A stretch of 64,000 nucleotides of DNA. Origin: Thauera sp. 28 (GTDB lineage Bacteria > Pseudomonadota > Gammaproteobacteria > Burkholderiales > Rhodocyclaceae). The stretch lies in assembly GCF_000310145.2 (NCBI RefSeq), contig NZ_AMXA01000001.1, forward strand, positions 1-64,000. Reading direction: 5' to 3'. Below are positions 9,335 to 17,012 of the stretch, one piece after another. Within the stretch, counting starts at the first letter, position 1; each line of letters starts with the position of its first letter. The notes under the pieces are model-generated. The model did no database searches. It was not told where the DNA came from and saw only the letters and a program-made list of their open reading frames with translations. The translations under genes and the position numbers were made by a program.

Positions 9335-9426
9335 ACCGCCAGAGCCGAACGGAGTGGATGCATGAATGGACGCATGAAGGCCAGGCCCGGATCGATTGAA
9401 CGCTGGCGCTGCCGGGAGGGCCGTGC

Positions 9427-10236
9427 ATGAGGCTCGCCCACGCTCTGCTTGCGCTGCAGGCGGTCACCAGTCGCGAGGTCGCCAAGTTCGTCCGCCAGGG
9501 CGGGCGGCTGGCGTCCGCCCTTGTGCGCCCGCTGCTGTGGCTGGTGGTGTTCGCCGCCGGTTTCCAGAACGTGTTCGGCGTCTCCATCATCCCGCCCTAC
9601 GACACTTACATCCCCTACCAGACCTACATCGTGCCCGGGCTGCTGGGCATGGTGCTGCTGTTCAACGGCATGCAGTCCTCGCTTGCGATGGTCTATGACC
9701 GCGAGATGGGGGTGATGCGCCTGCTGCTCACGGCGCCGCTGCCGCGCTGGTACCTGTTGTTCTGCAAGTTGCTCGCCGGCACCCTGCTGTCGGTGCTGCA
9801 GGCCTACGTCTTTCTCGCCATCGCGGCGCTGTTCGATGTCGACGTGCCGTTTGGCGGCTGGCTCTACGCGCTGCCGGTGCTGGTGCTGGCCGGCATGATG
9901 CTGGGCGCGCTGGGCCTCCTGTTGTCGGTGCATGTGCGTCAGCTCGAGAACTTCGCCGGCACGATGAACTTCGTCATCTTCCCGATGTTCTTCATCTCGC
10001 CTGCGCTTTATCCGTTGTGGAAGCTGGAGGAGTCCGGCGCGCGGGTGATCCACTTCCTCGCCACCTGGAACCCCTTCACCCACGCCGTCGAGGCGATCCG
10101 CTTCGCACTCCATGGCCAGGTGTCGGTGCAGTCGCTCGCCATCGTCGGTGCTTGCCTGGTCGTCTTCTTCCTGCTTGCAGCCTGGGGCTACGACCCGCAG
10201 CGCGGCATGCTCAAGCGCACCGGCAAGCCGGGCTGA
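9427..10236 (+). CDS. ABC-2 type permease, PedC-like
   Basis: A 269-residue membrane protein of the ABC-2 family with about six hydrophobic segments, for example YIVPGLLGMVLLFNGMQSS, LAGTLLSVLQAYVFLAIAAL and FVIFPMFFISPALYPLWKL. The last is the conserved ABC-2 region. It resembles the permeases found with PQQ-dependent alcohol dehydrogenases (PedC type) and should pair with the ATPase at 5846. Substrate and direction of transport are not known; ABC-2 permeases are usually exporters. Confidence 0.88.
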   Translation: MRLAHALLALQAVTSREVAKFVRQGGRLASALVRPLLWLVVFAAGFQNVFGVSIIPPYDTYIPYQTYIVPGLLGMVLLFNGMQSSLAMVYDREMGVMRLLLTAPLPRWYLLFCKLLAGTLLSVLQAYVFLAIAALFDVDVPFGGWLYALPVLVLAGMMLGALGLLLSVHVRQLENFAGTMNFVIFPMFFISPALYPLWKLEESGARVIHFLATWNPFTHAVEAIRFALHGQVSVQSLAIVGACLVVFFLLAAWGYDPQRGMLKRTGKPG

Positions 10237-10280
10237 ACGCCATCCCCCGCAAGTCATCAAGACCCACTCCTGGAGACGAC

Positions 10281-10823
10281 ATGACAACCACTCGCAGAAG
10301 CGTATTGAGCCTGGCCCTGTGCGGCCTGCTGGTCGGCAGCGCCTGGGCGCATGGGCCGAGCCGGCAGAAGGTGGCGCTCAGCATCGACATTGCGGCGCCG
10401 GCCGACAAGGTGTGGGCGCGGATCGCCAATTTCCACGACATGTCCTGGCATCCTGCGGTGGCCCGCACCGACGGCGCCGCGGCGAACGAAGTGGGTGCGG
10501 AGCGTGTGCTGGTCCTCAAGGGCGAGGGCGAGCCGAGCATCGGCGAGCAGCTCACCCGCTACAGTGCCGAGCGCATGAGCTACTCGTACAAGATCAGCAA
10601 GGGCGACGTGGCGGTACTGCCGGTAAGCAACTACGTGTCCCACCTTACGGTGACGGCCGACGGCGACAAGGGCTCGAAGGTCGAGTGGCGCGGTGCCTTC
10701 TACCGGGGCTTTCCCAACAATGATCCGCCGCCCGAGTTGAACGACGCGGCTGCGATCGCTGCCGTGACCGGCGTCTACCAGGCCGGGCTCGATGCGCTCA
10801 AGCGCGAACTGGAAGGGCGCTGA
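10281..10823 (+). CDS. Secreted SRPBCC (polyketide cyclase/START-like) protein
   Basis: A 180-residue protein with a signal peptide ending near residue 27 (LALCGLLVGSAWA) and a single SRPBCC domain (IDIAAPADKVWARIANFHDMSWHP, then YKISKGDVAVLPVSNYVSHLTV and KVEWRGAFYRGF). SRPBCC domains bind small hydrophobic ligands. Similar proteins accompany quinoprotein alcohol-oxidation clusters. A role in handling the alcohol, aldehyde or PQQ is inferred only. It ends 28 bases before the convergent metallo-beta-lactamase-fold gene. Confidence 0.8.
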   Translation: MTTTRRSVLSLALCGLLVGSAWAHGPSRQKVALSIDIAAPADKVWARIANFHDMSWHPAVARTDGAAANEVGAERVLVLKGEGEPSIGEQLTRYSAERMSYSYKISKGDVAVLPVSNYVSHLTVTADGDKGSKVEWRGAFYRGFPNNDPPPELNDAAAIAAVTGVYQAGLDALKRELEGR

Positions 10824-10851
10824 GCGCCGTGGCCGGCGGGCGCCGCCCCTG

Positions 10852-11847
10852 TCAGTCCTCGAACAATTCGTTTTCGAGCGCGAGGTAGCGCCGCTGCACG
10901 TTGCGCTCATGCTGCAAGGGGTAGCGCGCCCAGTGGCTGTAGGCCGGCAGGTCCGCGGCCTTGATTGCCTCCAGCAGCGGCGTTCCGGCGGCGAGCAGGG
11001 CGTGCACCCGGGTGTCGATGTCGCGCAGGTAGTGGCGCAGGGCGGCCAGTGCGTGCGTGCCGGCAGGTGCGCCATAGCCCGGCACGATGAGGTCGCGGTC
11101 CTGCCCAGCGAGGGCTTCCAGCCTGTCCAGTGCGGCCAGCCAGCCCGCCATGTCGCCGTCGCGCAGTTCCGGGACTCGCCCGAAGCCCGCCAGCGCACCG
11201 GCAAAGACGATCCCGCTGCGCGTGTCGCGTACGATCAGGTCGCCCGGCGAACTGCCCCAGCCCGGGTGGATCAGCTGCAGTTCGCGTCCGCCGACGGTGA
11301 CGACGGTGTCGCCGTCGATCCGCTGTGTGGGCACCACGACGCGCGTGCCGGCCATTTCGTCCTCGCCGAGTTGCGTGCGCAGCGTGCGCAGACAGGTTTC
11401 GCAGCGCGCCTCGATGAGCTCGGCACTCGCGCGATGGCTCAGTACGGGGATGCCGCGTTCGGCGAACGCGCTTGCGCCCATCACGAACTCCTGCAGCGGC
11501 TGGGTGATGATCGCCAGCACCACCGGCTTGCCACCGATGCGTTCGGCCGTCTCGATCACGGCGCGACCGTGGCGATACGAAGCCCCGCAGTTGATCACCA
11601 CCGTGCCCTGCTCACCGACCACGAAGCCGATGTTGCCGATCTCGCCGCGGTTGGCCGGCGTCGGTGCGTCGACATCGCCGACGAGCACGTGGACGCCTTC
11701 GGCCAGGCCTTGCGGCATGCGCCCGGCCGCCGCGGCGTCCAGCTGCGCGAGGACGGCTGCGGGGGCGAACGCGATCAGGCACAGCAGTGCCGCAGCAAGC
11801 CGCAGGGCCGCAGGGCCGCACGTCCACCGCCTGTCCGAATGTCTCAT
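10852..11847 (-). CDS. Quinoprotein-associated metallo-beta-lactamase-fold protein lacking its metal ligands
   Basis: A 331-residue secreted protein: signal peptide about residues 1-34 (LAAALLCLIAFAPAAVLA), then an MBL fold recognisable from DAPTPANRGEIGNIGFVVGEQGTVVINCG. The zinc motif HxHxDH is replaced by TQPLQEFVMG after the usual strand, the Asp of the GDL motif is lost (FAGALAGFG), and the PGHG histidine is a Tyr (VPGYGAP). It is therefore a probable pseudoenzyme. The family is the quinoprotein relay system metallohydrolases (SoxH-related). The start at 11847 has an excellent AGGAGGTG ribosome site. Its active paralog is at 13293. Confidence 0.85.
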   Translation of the reverse strand: MRHSDRRWTCGPAALRLAAALLCLIAFAPAAVLAQLDAAAAGRMPQGLAEGVHVLVGDVDAPTPANRGEIGNIGFVVGEQGTVVINCGASYRHGRAVIETAERIGGKPVVLAIITQPLQEFVMGASAFAERGIPVLSHRASAELIEARCETCLRTLRTQLGEDEMAGTRVVVPTQRIDGDTVVTVGGRELQLIHPGWGSSPGDLIVRDTRSGIVFAGALAGFGRVPELRDGDMAGWLAALDRLEALAGQDRDLIVPGYGAPAGTHALAALRHYLRDIDTRVHALLAAGTPLLEAIKAADLPAYSHWARYPLQHERNVQRRYLALENELFED

Positions 11848-11873
11848 CCCACCTCCTGCTGGAGACGAACGCC

Positions 11874-12413
11874 ATGAATGCAACGATACGCCGTCTTCGC
11901 CGCTTGCTTGTGGCGGCGCTGCTGTGCGCTGCGGGCGGTGTTGCCCTTGCCGCACCGCCATCGCTGGCGATGATCGGTTTCGAACTGCTCGAGGACCATC
12001 CGGATGGCAGCCGGGATGCCGAACAGCAGGCGCGGCTGAAGATGATCGACGCCGAGTTCCGCGCGCTCATCGCCGAGCGCGGGCTCTACCGGCCGGTGGA
12101 TCTTGCTCCCCAGCAGGCGCTGGTGGACAAGGTGCGCAACAGCGCAGAATTCGTGTTCCGCTGCGTGCATTGCAAATCCGATCTCGCCGCAGGGCTTGGC
12201 AGCGACTATGTGGCTGTGGGTTGGGTGCAGAAGGTCAGCAACCTGATCCTCAACGTCAATATCGAGATCATCGAGGCGGCCAGCGGTCGTGTCGCCCTGG
12301 TCAAGTCGGTCGATCTGCGCGGCAACAACGACGAAAGCTGGCTGCGCGGTGTGCGTTTCATGGTGCGCGACATGGCCGAGAAGCGTGCGCTCAACCCGGG
12401 CTACGGCTTGTAG
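11874..12413 (+). CDS. Secreted DUF2380/DUF3280-like protein
   Basis: A 179-residue protein with a signal peptide ending about residue 24 (LVAALLCAAGGVALA). The mature part resembles secreted DUF2380/DUF3280 proteins: MIGFELLEDHPDGS, a CVHC pair (RCVHCKSDLAAGLGSDYVAVGWVQ), then NLILNVNIEIIEAASGRV and NNDESWLRGVRFMVRD. Such genes are seen beside quinoprotein dehydrogenase loci, but the function is unknown. It is transcribed divergently from the degenerate MBL gene, 26 bases apart, so the two share a very short promoter region. The two Cys could bind a metal or haem or form a disulfide. Confidence 0.75.
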   Translation: MNATIRRLRRLLVAALLCAAGGVALAAPPSLAMIGFELLEDHPDGSRDAEQQARLKMIDAEFRALIAERGLYRPVDLAPQQALVDKVRNSAEFVFRCVHCKSDLAAGLGSDYVAVGWVQKVSNLILNVNIEIIEAASGRVALVKSVDLRGNNDESWLRGVRFMVRDMAEKRALNPGYGL

Positions 12414-12434
12414 GCGCTGCCCGGGCGCATGGCA

Positions 12435-13271
12435 CTAGCGCGGCGAGATCTTCAGCGCGCTCTCGAAGCGCAGATCGTTGGTGTCGATGACCTCGGCCTT
12501 CAATTCGCCCTCGCCGTGCGGCAGGAAGTAGAAGCGGAAATTGGGATTCTCGCTGATCGAGAAGTCCACCTCCGCGCGCAGCACCGGCTCGCCCGCATAG
12601 CTGACCTGGATGTGGCGCACGAAATAGGCCGGCGTATAGAGCCGGGTGAGCTGATCCATGGCCAGGCCGGAGTTGTTCGGATGGCTGATCATCAACTGCG
12701 CGAGTGCCGGCTTGCCGGCCTCGACCTTGCCGTCGGCGGCAGCCTCGACGCGAAAGCGCATCTTGCCCAGATTGGCCAGCGCTGCCGTCATGTCCTTGCC
12801 CGGCGGTGCGGAGCAGCCGCCCGAGGCCTTGACGAAGCGGGTCGTCATGAACAGCTCGCCGTCATTCATCTGTGCGATCGCACGCACGTGGGTATAGGCC
12901 TCGATCCGGACCCGCGTCTCGATGTCGGCGCGGCCGCTGGCGGGCGTGAAGTGGAACACCGCACCGACCGGCGAAGGGTTGTTGTCGATGACGAGGTAGA
13001 GCTTCTCGATGTAGCGCTCGGCGCGCTGGTCGATGTGGGTGCGGATCGACAGTGGGACGATGGCTGCATCCTGGGCGCGGTCCGGGGCCTCGATGCCGAT
13101 GACGTCGGGGGCAGGGCTGGTGATGTCGCGGCCCTGGAACATGGCCTTGCGCACCTGTTGCCAGGTCGCGTTGGCCTCCGCGTCGTCTGCCGCGGCCTGC
13201 TGCGCCAGGCCCGTGCCCGGCAGGCCGAGCAGGAGCGTGCACCACAGCAGTAGTGATCTGAGCGTGTTCAT
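12435..13271 (-). CDS. Quinoprotein dehydrogenase-associated SoxYZ-like carrier protein
   Basis: A 278-residue secreted protein (signal about residues 1-23, LLLWCTLLLGLPGTGLA) that fuses a SoxY-like N-terminal half (AIVPLSIRTHIDQ, VIDNNPSPVGAVFHFTP) to a SoxZ-like C-terminal half (ISHPNNSGLAMDQLT and HIQVSYAGEPVLRAEVDFSIS). Between them is the cysteine motif KASGGCSAPPGKD. In Sox sulfur oxidation, SoxY carries the substrate on a Cys. Here, by family and context, it is expected to be a carrier in the quinoprotein relay system with the MBL protein at 13293. The cargo is unknown. Confidence 0.88.
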   Translation of the reverse strand: MNTLRSLLLWCTLLLGLPGTGLAQQAAADDAEANATWQQVRKAMFQGRDITSPAPDVIGIEAPDRAQDAAIVPLSIRTHIDQRAERYIEKLYLVIDNNPSPVGAVFHFTPASGRADIETRVRIEAYTHVRAIAQMNDGELFMTTRFVKASGGCSAPPGKDMTAALANLGKMRFRVEAAADGKVEAGKPALAQLMISHPNNSGLAMDQLTRLYTPAYFVRHIQVSYAGEPVLRAEVDFSISENPNFRFYFLPHGEGELKAEVIDTNDLRFESALKISPR

Positions 13272-13292
13272 GGCTTCTCCTGTGGGGTGGTC

Positions 13293-14261
13293 CTAGTCTT
13301 CCCATTCCAGCTCGGCAAACGCCGCAGTCAGGTTGCGGCGATGAAAGTCGTCTGCCAGCAGCCAGCCTTCGATGCCGGTGCCGGCCAGCGCCTCGACCGT
13401 CTCGGCAATGCCGCGCCCCTCGGCGATGGCCTGGCGTGTGCGATCGCGGACCAGCGCGAGGTATTCGTGCTGGCGGGCGAAGGCGTGCGCCCATTCGCTC
13501 GTGGGGTGGCCGTGGCCGGGTACGACGAGATGTCCTGCCAGCCCGCCATTCGGGCCGGAGAGTGCGTCCATGACGGCCAGCCAGCCAAGCAGGCGGCCGT
13601 CGATCACCGGCAGGTGCGTCGAGAACAGCAGGTCACCCAGGAAGACGACGCCGCGCTCGGGGACATGCACGCTCAGGTCGTTGTCGGTGTGGGCGGTCTG
13701 CCAGGCGCGCAAGTGCAGGCGGACGTCGCCGAGCTCGAGCGTGAGGCTGTCGTCCACAAGGATCTCGTAAGCCGGGAACGCTGGCGCTCCCGCAGTGGCG
13801 CCGGTGTCGCGCCCGAGCGCGTGGATATAAAAGGGCGCGCGCGCGGCGAGTGAGGCGGGCAAGCGCGCGTGCGCAACGAAGCGGGGCCGCGGCTCGAGCG
13901 CGGCGAAAGCCGGGTTGCCGAGGATGTGGTCGGGGTGCACATGGGTGTTGATCACATAGCACACCGGTCGCGGCGTTGCCGCGCGGATGCTGGCGAGCAG
14001 GGCTGCGCCGGTTGCCGGGCTGCCCCCGGTGTCGATCACGGCGACACAGTCGGAGCCGACCACGAAGCCCAGGTTCGCCACATCGTCCGCGTCGGTGGCG
14101 GCCCAGGGCTGGTGCCGGCTCTGATGCACGAACACGCCCGGGGCCAGCTCATCGACCGGCAGGGGCTGGGTTGCCAGCAACTCGCCCGCGGCGCCTGCCA
14201 GCACGGCAAGCACTGTTACGAGGATGCCTGCGCGGGAGGCTCGGAGGGTGCGCACGGCCAT
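13293..14261 (-). CDS. Quinoprotein relay system zinc metallohydrolase (MBL fold, intact metal site)
   Basis: A 322-residue secreted MBL-fold hydrolase. The export signal lies at about residues 8-29 (AGILVTVLAVLAGAAGELLA). The metal ligands are intact: HVHPDH (INTHVHPDHILGNPAFAA), the Asp in VVFLGDLLF and the His in VVPGHGHPTSEW. This is the SoxH-related family found with PQQ alcohol dehydrogenases. It lies in the same direction as the SoxYZ-like carrier 21 bases downstream, which suggests it acts on the carrier-bound substrate. The start at 14261 gives the signal peptide. Confidence 0.88.
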   Translation of the reverse strand: MAVRTLRASRAGILVTVLAVLAGAAGELLATQPLPVDELAPGVFVHQSRHQPWAATDADDVANLGFVVGSDCVAVIDTGGSPATGAALLASIRAATPRPVCYVINTHVHPDHILGNPAFAALEPRPRFVAHARLPASLAARAPFYIHALGRDTGATAGAPAFPAYEILVDDSLTLELGDVRLHLRAWQTAHTDNDLSVHVPERGVVFLGDLLFSTHLPVIDGRLLGWLAVMDALSGPNGGLAGHLVVPGHGHPTSEWAHAFARQHEYLALVRDRTRQAIAEGRGIAETVEALAGTGIEGWLLADDFHRRNLTAAFAELEWED

Positions 14262-14298
14262 GGGCCGCAGGGGCTCGGTGTGTCGGCGACCGGGGCGC

Positions 14299-14670
14299 TC
14301 AGCGGCTGGCGGCCGAGGTGTCGATGAAGCAGCCCTTCTTGGCCTTGGCCTGCAGTTCCTGGTACTTGCGCACTTCGCCGCGCCAGTGCTTGCCGCGGTA
14401 ATAGCCGCCACGCTCGCCGCCGATGGTGTTGGCCAGGGAGGCAGTGTGCATGCTGCGGTAATCCTCGAAGCTGACCTCGCGCGCGAGCGCATCGAGTGCA
14501 CACGAGCACTTGCTCGACATCTCGAACTGCGGGCCAGGGTGGTCGCGCATGCACTCGAGCACGTAGTTCACGCGCTCGATGGTGGGAAAGTCGTTGGCCA
14601 CTGCCGGCAGGCTCGCCGACGCGGCAAGGGCGATGATGACGGTCGCGAGGGGTTTGAAGGACTTGTTCAT
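14299..14670 (-). CDS. Small secreted cysteine-containing protein of unknown function
   Basis: A 123-residue protein with a signal peptide ending about residue 25 (VIIALAASASLPAVANDF). The mature part has four Cys (ECMRDHPG, SSKCSCALDALAREVSFEDY, KKGCFIDTS) and is rich in charged residues. The spacing CMRDHPGPQF...KCSC and its place in a run of xox/quinoprotein accessory genes suggest a periplasmic partner of the dehydrogenase system. No named family is recognised. It lacks a CxxCH haem motif. Confidence 0.75.
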   Translation of the reverse strand: MNKSFKPLATVIIALAASASLPAVANDFPTIERVNYVLECMRDHPGPQFEMSSKCSCALDALAREVSFEDYRSMHTASLANTIGGERGGYYRGKHWRGEVRKYQELQAKAKKGCFIDTSAASR

Positions 14671-14695
14671 CGGGCGTGCTCCACAAGGAGGCGGT

Positions 14696-15433
14696 TCATC
14701 TTCCGAGTGCCGCCTGTCTGGGTGGGAGGGCGGGCAGGGTGGCGCCATCGAGAACCAGCTCCTCGACCACCAGCGGTTCTGCGCCCGCCTCGGGGTTGTT
14801 CATGCGTGTCGCCATGCCGAGCACGCCGCCAGGGACGGCTTCCGACAGCCAGAACACATACTGCTTGTCCGCGTACTGGGCGAAGCGCTCGCGGTTGGGG
14901 TCGTCGTCGTACGGGGAGATCGACACCTCCTGCACCGCGACGCTGCGGCCCCGGTAGTGGGCATCGCGATGCTCGACCCGGGCGCCGTCGTAGATGGCCA
15001 TGCGGATGCGCTTGCGGAAGTGGTTGGGCTGGCCCTTGGTCAGGCGGTTCATGTCGCGCACGTCATGCTCGAGGAAGTACAGGATGACGGGGTTGGCGCG
15101 CGCGTCCTCGACCTCGGGGAGCCGGGTGCGCCGCTCTGCGCTGAGGAAGTCGGCTTCGGCGTCGCAGCAGACACCGGCATCGGTCGGCGACAGCCGCAGC
15201 GCCACGCGGTCCTCGAAGCCGGCCTCGAGCGTGCCGTGCTTGCGGAAGCTGTACTCGAGCAATTGCGGCGGCTTGACTGCAGACAGGTGCTCGGACATGA
15301 AGATGATGCGTTCGGCCGCCGAATAGTCCTGCGCCTGCGCCGCCGCCAGTGCTGGCCTGTCCGCAAGTGCGAGGCAGCCCAGGGCTAGCACGGTGGCCCA
15401 CTGCGCAAGGCGGATCGGAGTGTGACGGTGCAT
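14696..15433 (-). CDS. Secreted protein of unknown function in the xox cluster
   Basis: A 245-residue protein with a signal peptide ending near residue 32 (ATVLALGCLALADRPALA). Visible features are a conserved-looking RIIFMSEHLSAVKPPQLLEYSFRK, a Cys pair (AGVCCDAEADFLS), NPVILYFLEHDVRDMNRLTKG and SEAVPGGVLGMATRMN. No catalytic motif is recognised. It lies between the small Cys protein and xoxJ, all transcribed the same way as xoxF, so it is likely a periplasmic accessory protein of the quinoprotein system. Confidence 0.75.
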   Translation of the reverse strand: MHRHTPIRLAQWATVLALGCLALADRPALAAAQAQDYSAAERIIFMSEHLSAVKPPQLLEYSFRKHGTLEAGFEDRVALRLSPTDAGVCCDAEADFLSAERRTRLPEVEDARANPVILYFLEHDVRDMNRLTKGQPNHFRKRIRMAIYDGARVEHRDAHYRGRSVAVQEVSISPYDDDPNRERFAQYADKQYVFWLSEAVPGGVLGMATRMNNPEAGAEPLVVEELVLDGATLPALPPRQAALGR

Positions 15434-15486
15434 GCTGCCCTCTGTCGGTGTCTGCTGCGGATGGGGTGAGGATGGCGCAAGGCGCA

Positions 15487-16383
15487 TCAGTTCGCCGCCG
15501 TGCGTTGATCGAGCTCGACCAGCGGGACGTGATAGGCCTTGAGAATGTCCTGGATCTCGTCCTGATGACTGTCCAGGAAGCCCTCGATCTGTTTCTGCCA
15601 CTCGGGCTCGCCGCGGCGAATCCCCATGCCGAATGCGAAGTCGAACTGGATGCCGGGCTCCGACTTCAGCGGCACCACCTTGAGCGGCGGGTCGACCTGG
15701 CGTGCGTAGTAGCCGGCGACCGGACCCCAGACGATGGCGACGTCGATCTTGCCCGACACGAGGTCCTTGTCGATGATGTCGCCCACGTAATGATCCATGG
15801 CGACGTTGATCGTCTGGTAGGGCACGCCCTGGTCGACGAGGTTGTGGCGATCCATCCACTTCGACACCGGCGACTTGTCATAGAGGCCGATCTTGAGCTT
15901 GCCGAGGCGCTCCTGGCCAAGCGCGAGGAAGTCGTCCACCGTGGCGACGTCGTCCAGGCCCTTGCCGGGCGGGATCACCATGGCATAGGTCGAGCGGTAG
16001 TAGGGCTTGGTGACGGCGACCTGGTCGAAGCCCACCGGCAGCCCGATGATCACGTCGCAGGGGTAGTCCTCGCCCGGTAACTTGTAGCGCAAGGTGTTGC
16101 GGATGAACACGAAGCGCTGCGGATAGTTGAAGTAGGTGACCGGGACGCCGAGATGCTTGCCGAACAGCTCGGCGATGCGGTTCTCGAAACCCTCCTCACC
16201 GGCATTGGAGAAGGGCATGTTGTTCGGGTCCTGGCACACGCGCAGCGCGTCGCGGCCGTTGGCCTTGCCTTGCTCGGCGTGTGCCTCGATGGGCGCGAGC
16301 AGCAGCAGGATTGCGGATAGTGCGCCGACGGTGCCGGCGGCGAGGTGCGGGACGCACGGGCGTCGGGCTTGGCTCTCAGTCAT
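15487..16383 (-). CDS. xoxJ: XoxJ/MxaJ-like periplasmic binding protein
   Basis: A 298-residue periplasmic protein of the MxaJ/XoxJ type, related to extracellular solute-binding proteins. The signal/hydrophobic segment is at about residues 15-36 (TVGALSAILLLLAPIEAHA). The mature part begins ALRVCQDPNNMPFSNAGEEGFENRIAELF, the family hallmark, with VTYFNYPQRFVFIRNTLRY and CDVIIGLPVGFDQVAVTKPYYRS. Members are found with XoxF/MxaF dehydrogenases and are thought to help mature or activate them. The gene ends the xoxF-xoxG-xoxJ unit, 16 bases after xoxG. Confidence 0.92.
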   Translation of the reverse strand: MTESQARRPCVPHLAAGTVGALSAILLLLAPIEAHAEQGKANGRDALRVCQDPNNMPFSNAGEEGFENRIAELFGKHLGVPVTYFNYPQRFVFIRNTLRYKLPGEDYPCDVIIGLPVGFDQVAVTKPYYRSTYAMVIPPGKGLDDVATVDDFLALGQERLGKLKIGLYDKSPVSKWMDRHNLVDQGVPYQTINVAMDHYVGDIIDKDLVSGKIDVAIVWGPVAGYYARQVDPPLKVVPLKSEPGIQFDFAFGMGIRRGEPEWQKQIEGFLDSHQDEIQDILKAYHVPLVELDQRTAAN

Positions 16384-16399
16384 CGGAAGTCCCGTCGGC

Positions 16400-16822
16400 T
16401 CATTCGATCGCGCTCACTCGCGCGCGGGTTATGGCACCGTCCGACCGCCCCTTGAGGTAGGCATAGAGGTGGTCGATGTTGTCCATCACGCGCTGGTCGC
16501 TGCCAAAGCTCTGCATGCCCTTGTCCAGGCGACCGTCGCGCACGACGGTGACGAACTCGTCCCTGCTCAGCGTCTTCAGGCTTTCGATCAGCGAGGGGCC
16601 AACCATGCCTTCCTGGTTGGCGCCGTGGCAGCGGTCGCAGGCGGCAGCTCGCCAGGTACGGAAACCCTGCAAGGTGTCGGCATCCACCTTGTAGCCGTCT
16701 ACCACGGTGTACAGGGGCTTGTCGGACGCGCTGCTCTTGGCCGCGGCCCGGGCGTCTTCCGCCTGGGTCGCGGAACCGAAGCAGAGCAGGGCGAATGCAA
16801 TGGCGAACTGCCTGTGTCTCAT
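16400..16822 (-). CDS. xoxG: Cytochrome c, XoxG-type electron acceptor of XoxF
   Basis: A 140-residue class I c-type cytochrome. The signal peptide ends about residue 21 (FALLCFGSATQA), the single haem site is AACDRCHGANQ and a likely axial Met lies in LDKGMQSFGSD. It sits between xoxF and xoxJ in the same direction, matching the XoxG position, and should take electrons from XoxF-PQQ and pass them towards a terminal oxidase. The start at 16822 has the strong ribosome site GGAGGAGG. Confidence 0.92.
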   Translation of the reverse strand: MRHRQFAIAFALLCFGSATQAEDARAAAKSSASDKPLYTVVDGYKVDADTLQGFRTWRAAACDRCHGANQEGMVGPSLIESLKTLSRDEFVTVVRDGRLDKGMQSFGSDQRVMDNIDHLYAYLKGRSDGAITRARVSAIE

Positions 16823-17012
16823 GACTCCTCCTCCATCCGGGCTCGATGCGGCCCGTCGGTCTCGATCGGCGGGCTCGATCACGCCGCCTTGTCTTTGTGT
16901 TGTCTGATCCCTTGTGCCGCCCGGGGTTCATGGCCCGGGGGCGGAGATCGAAACGGCCTGTTGCAGGAGGGCTGGCCGGTGGCCCGTGCTGCGGCCACCG
17001 GTGCCCGCACCA

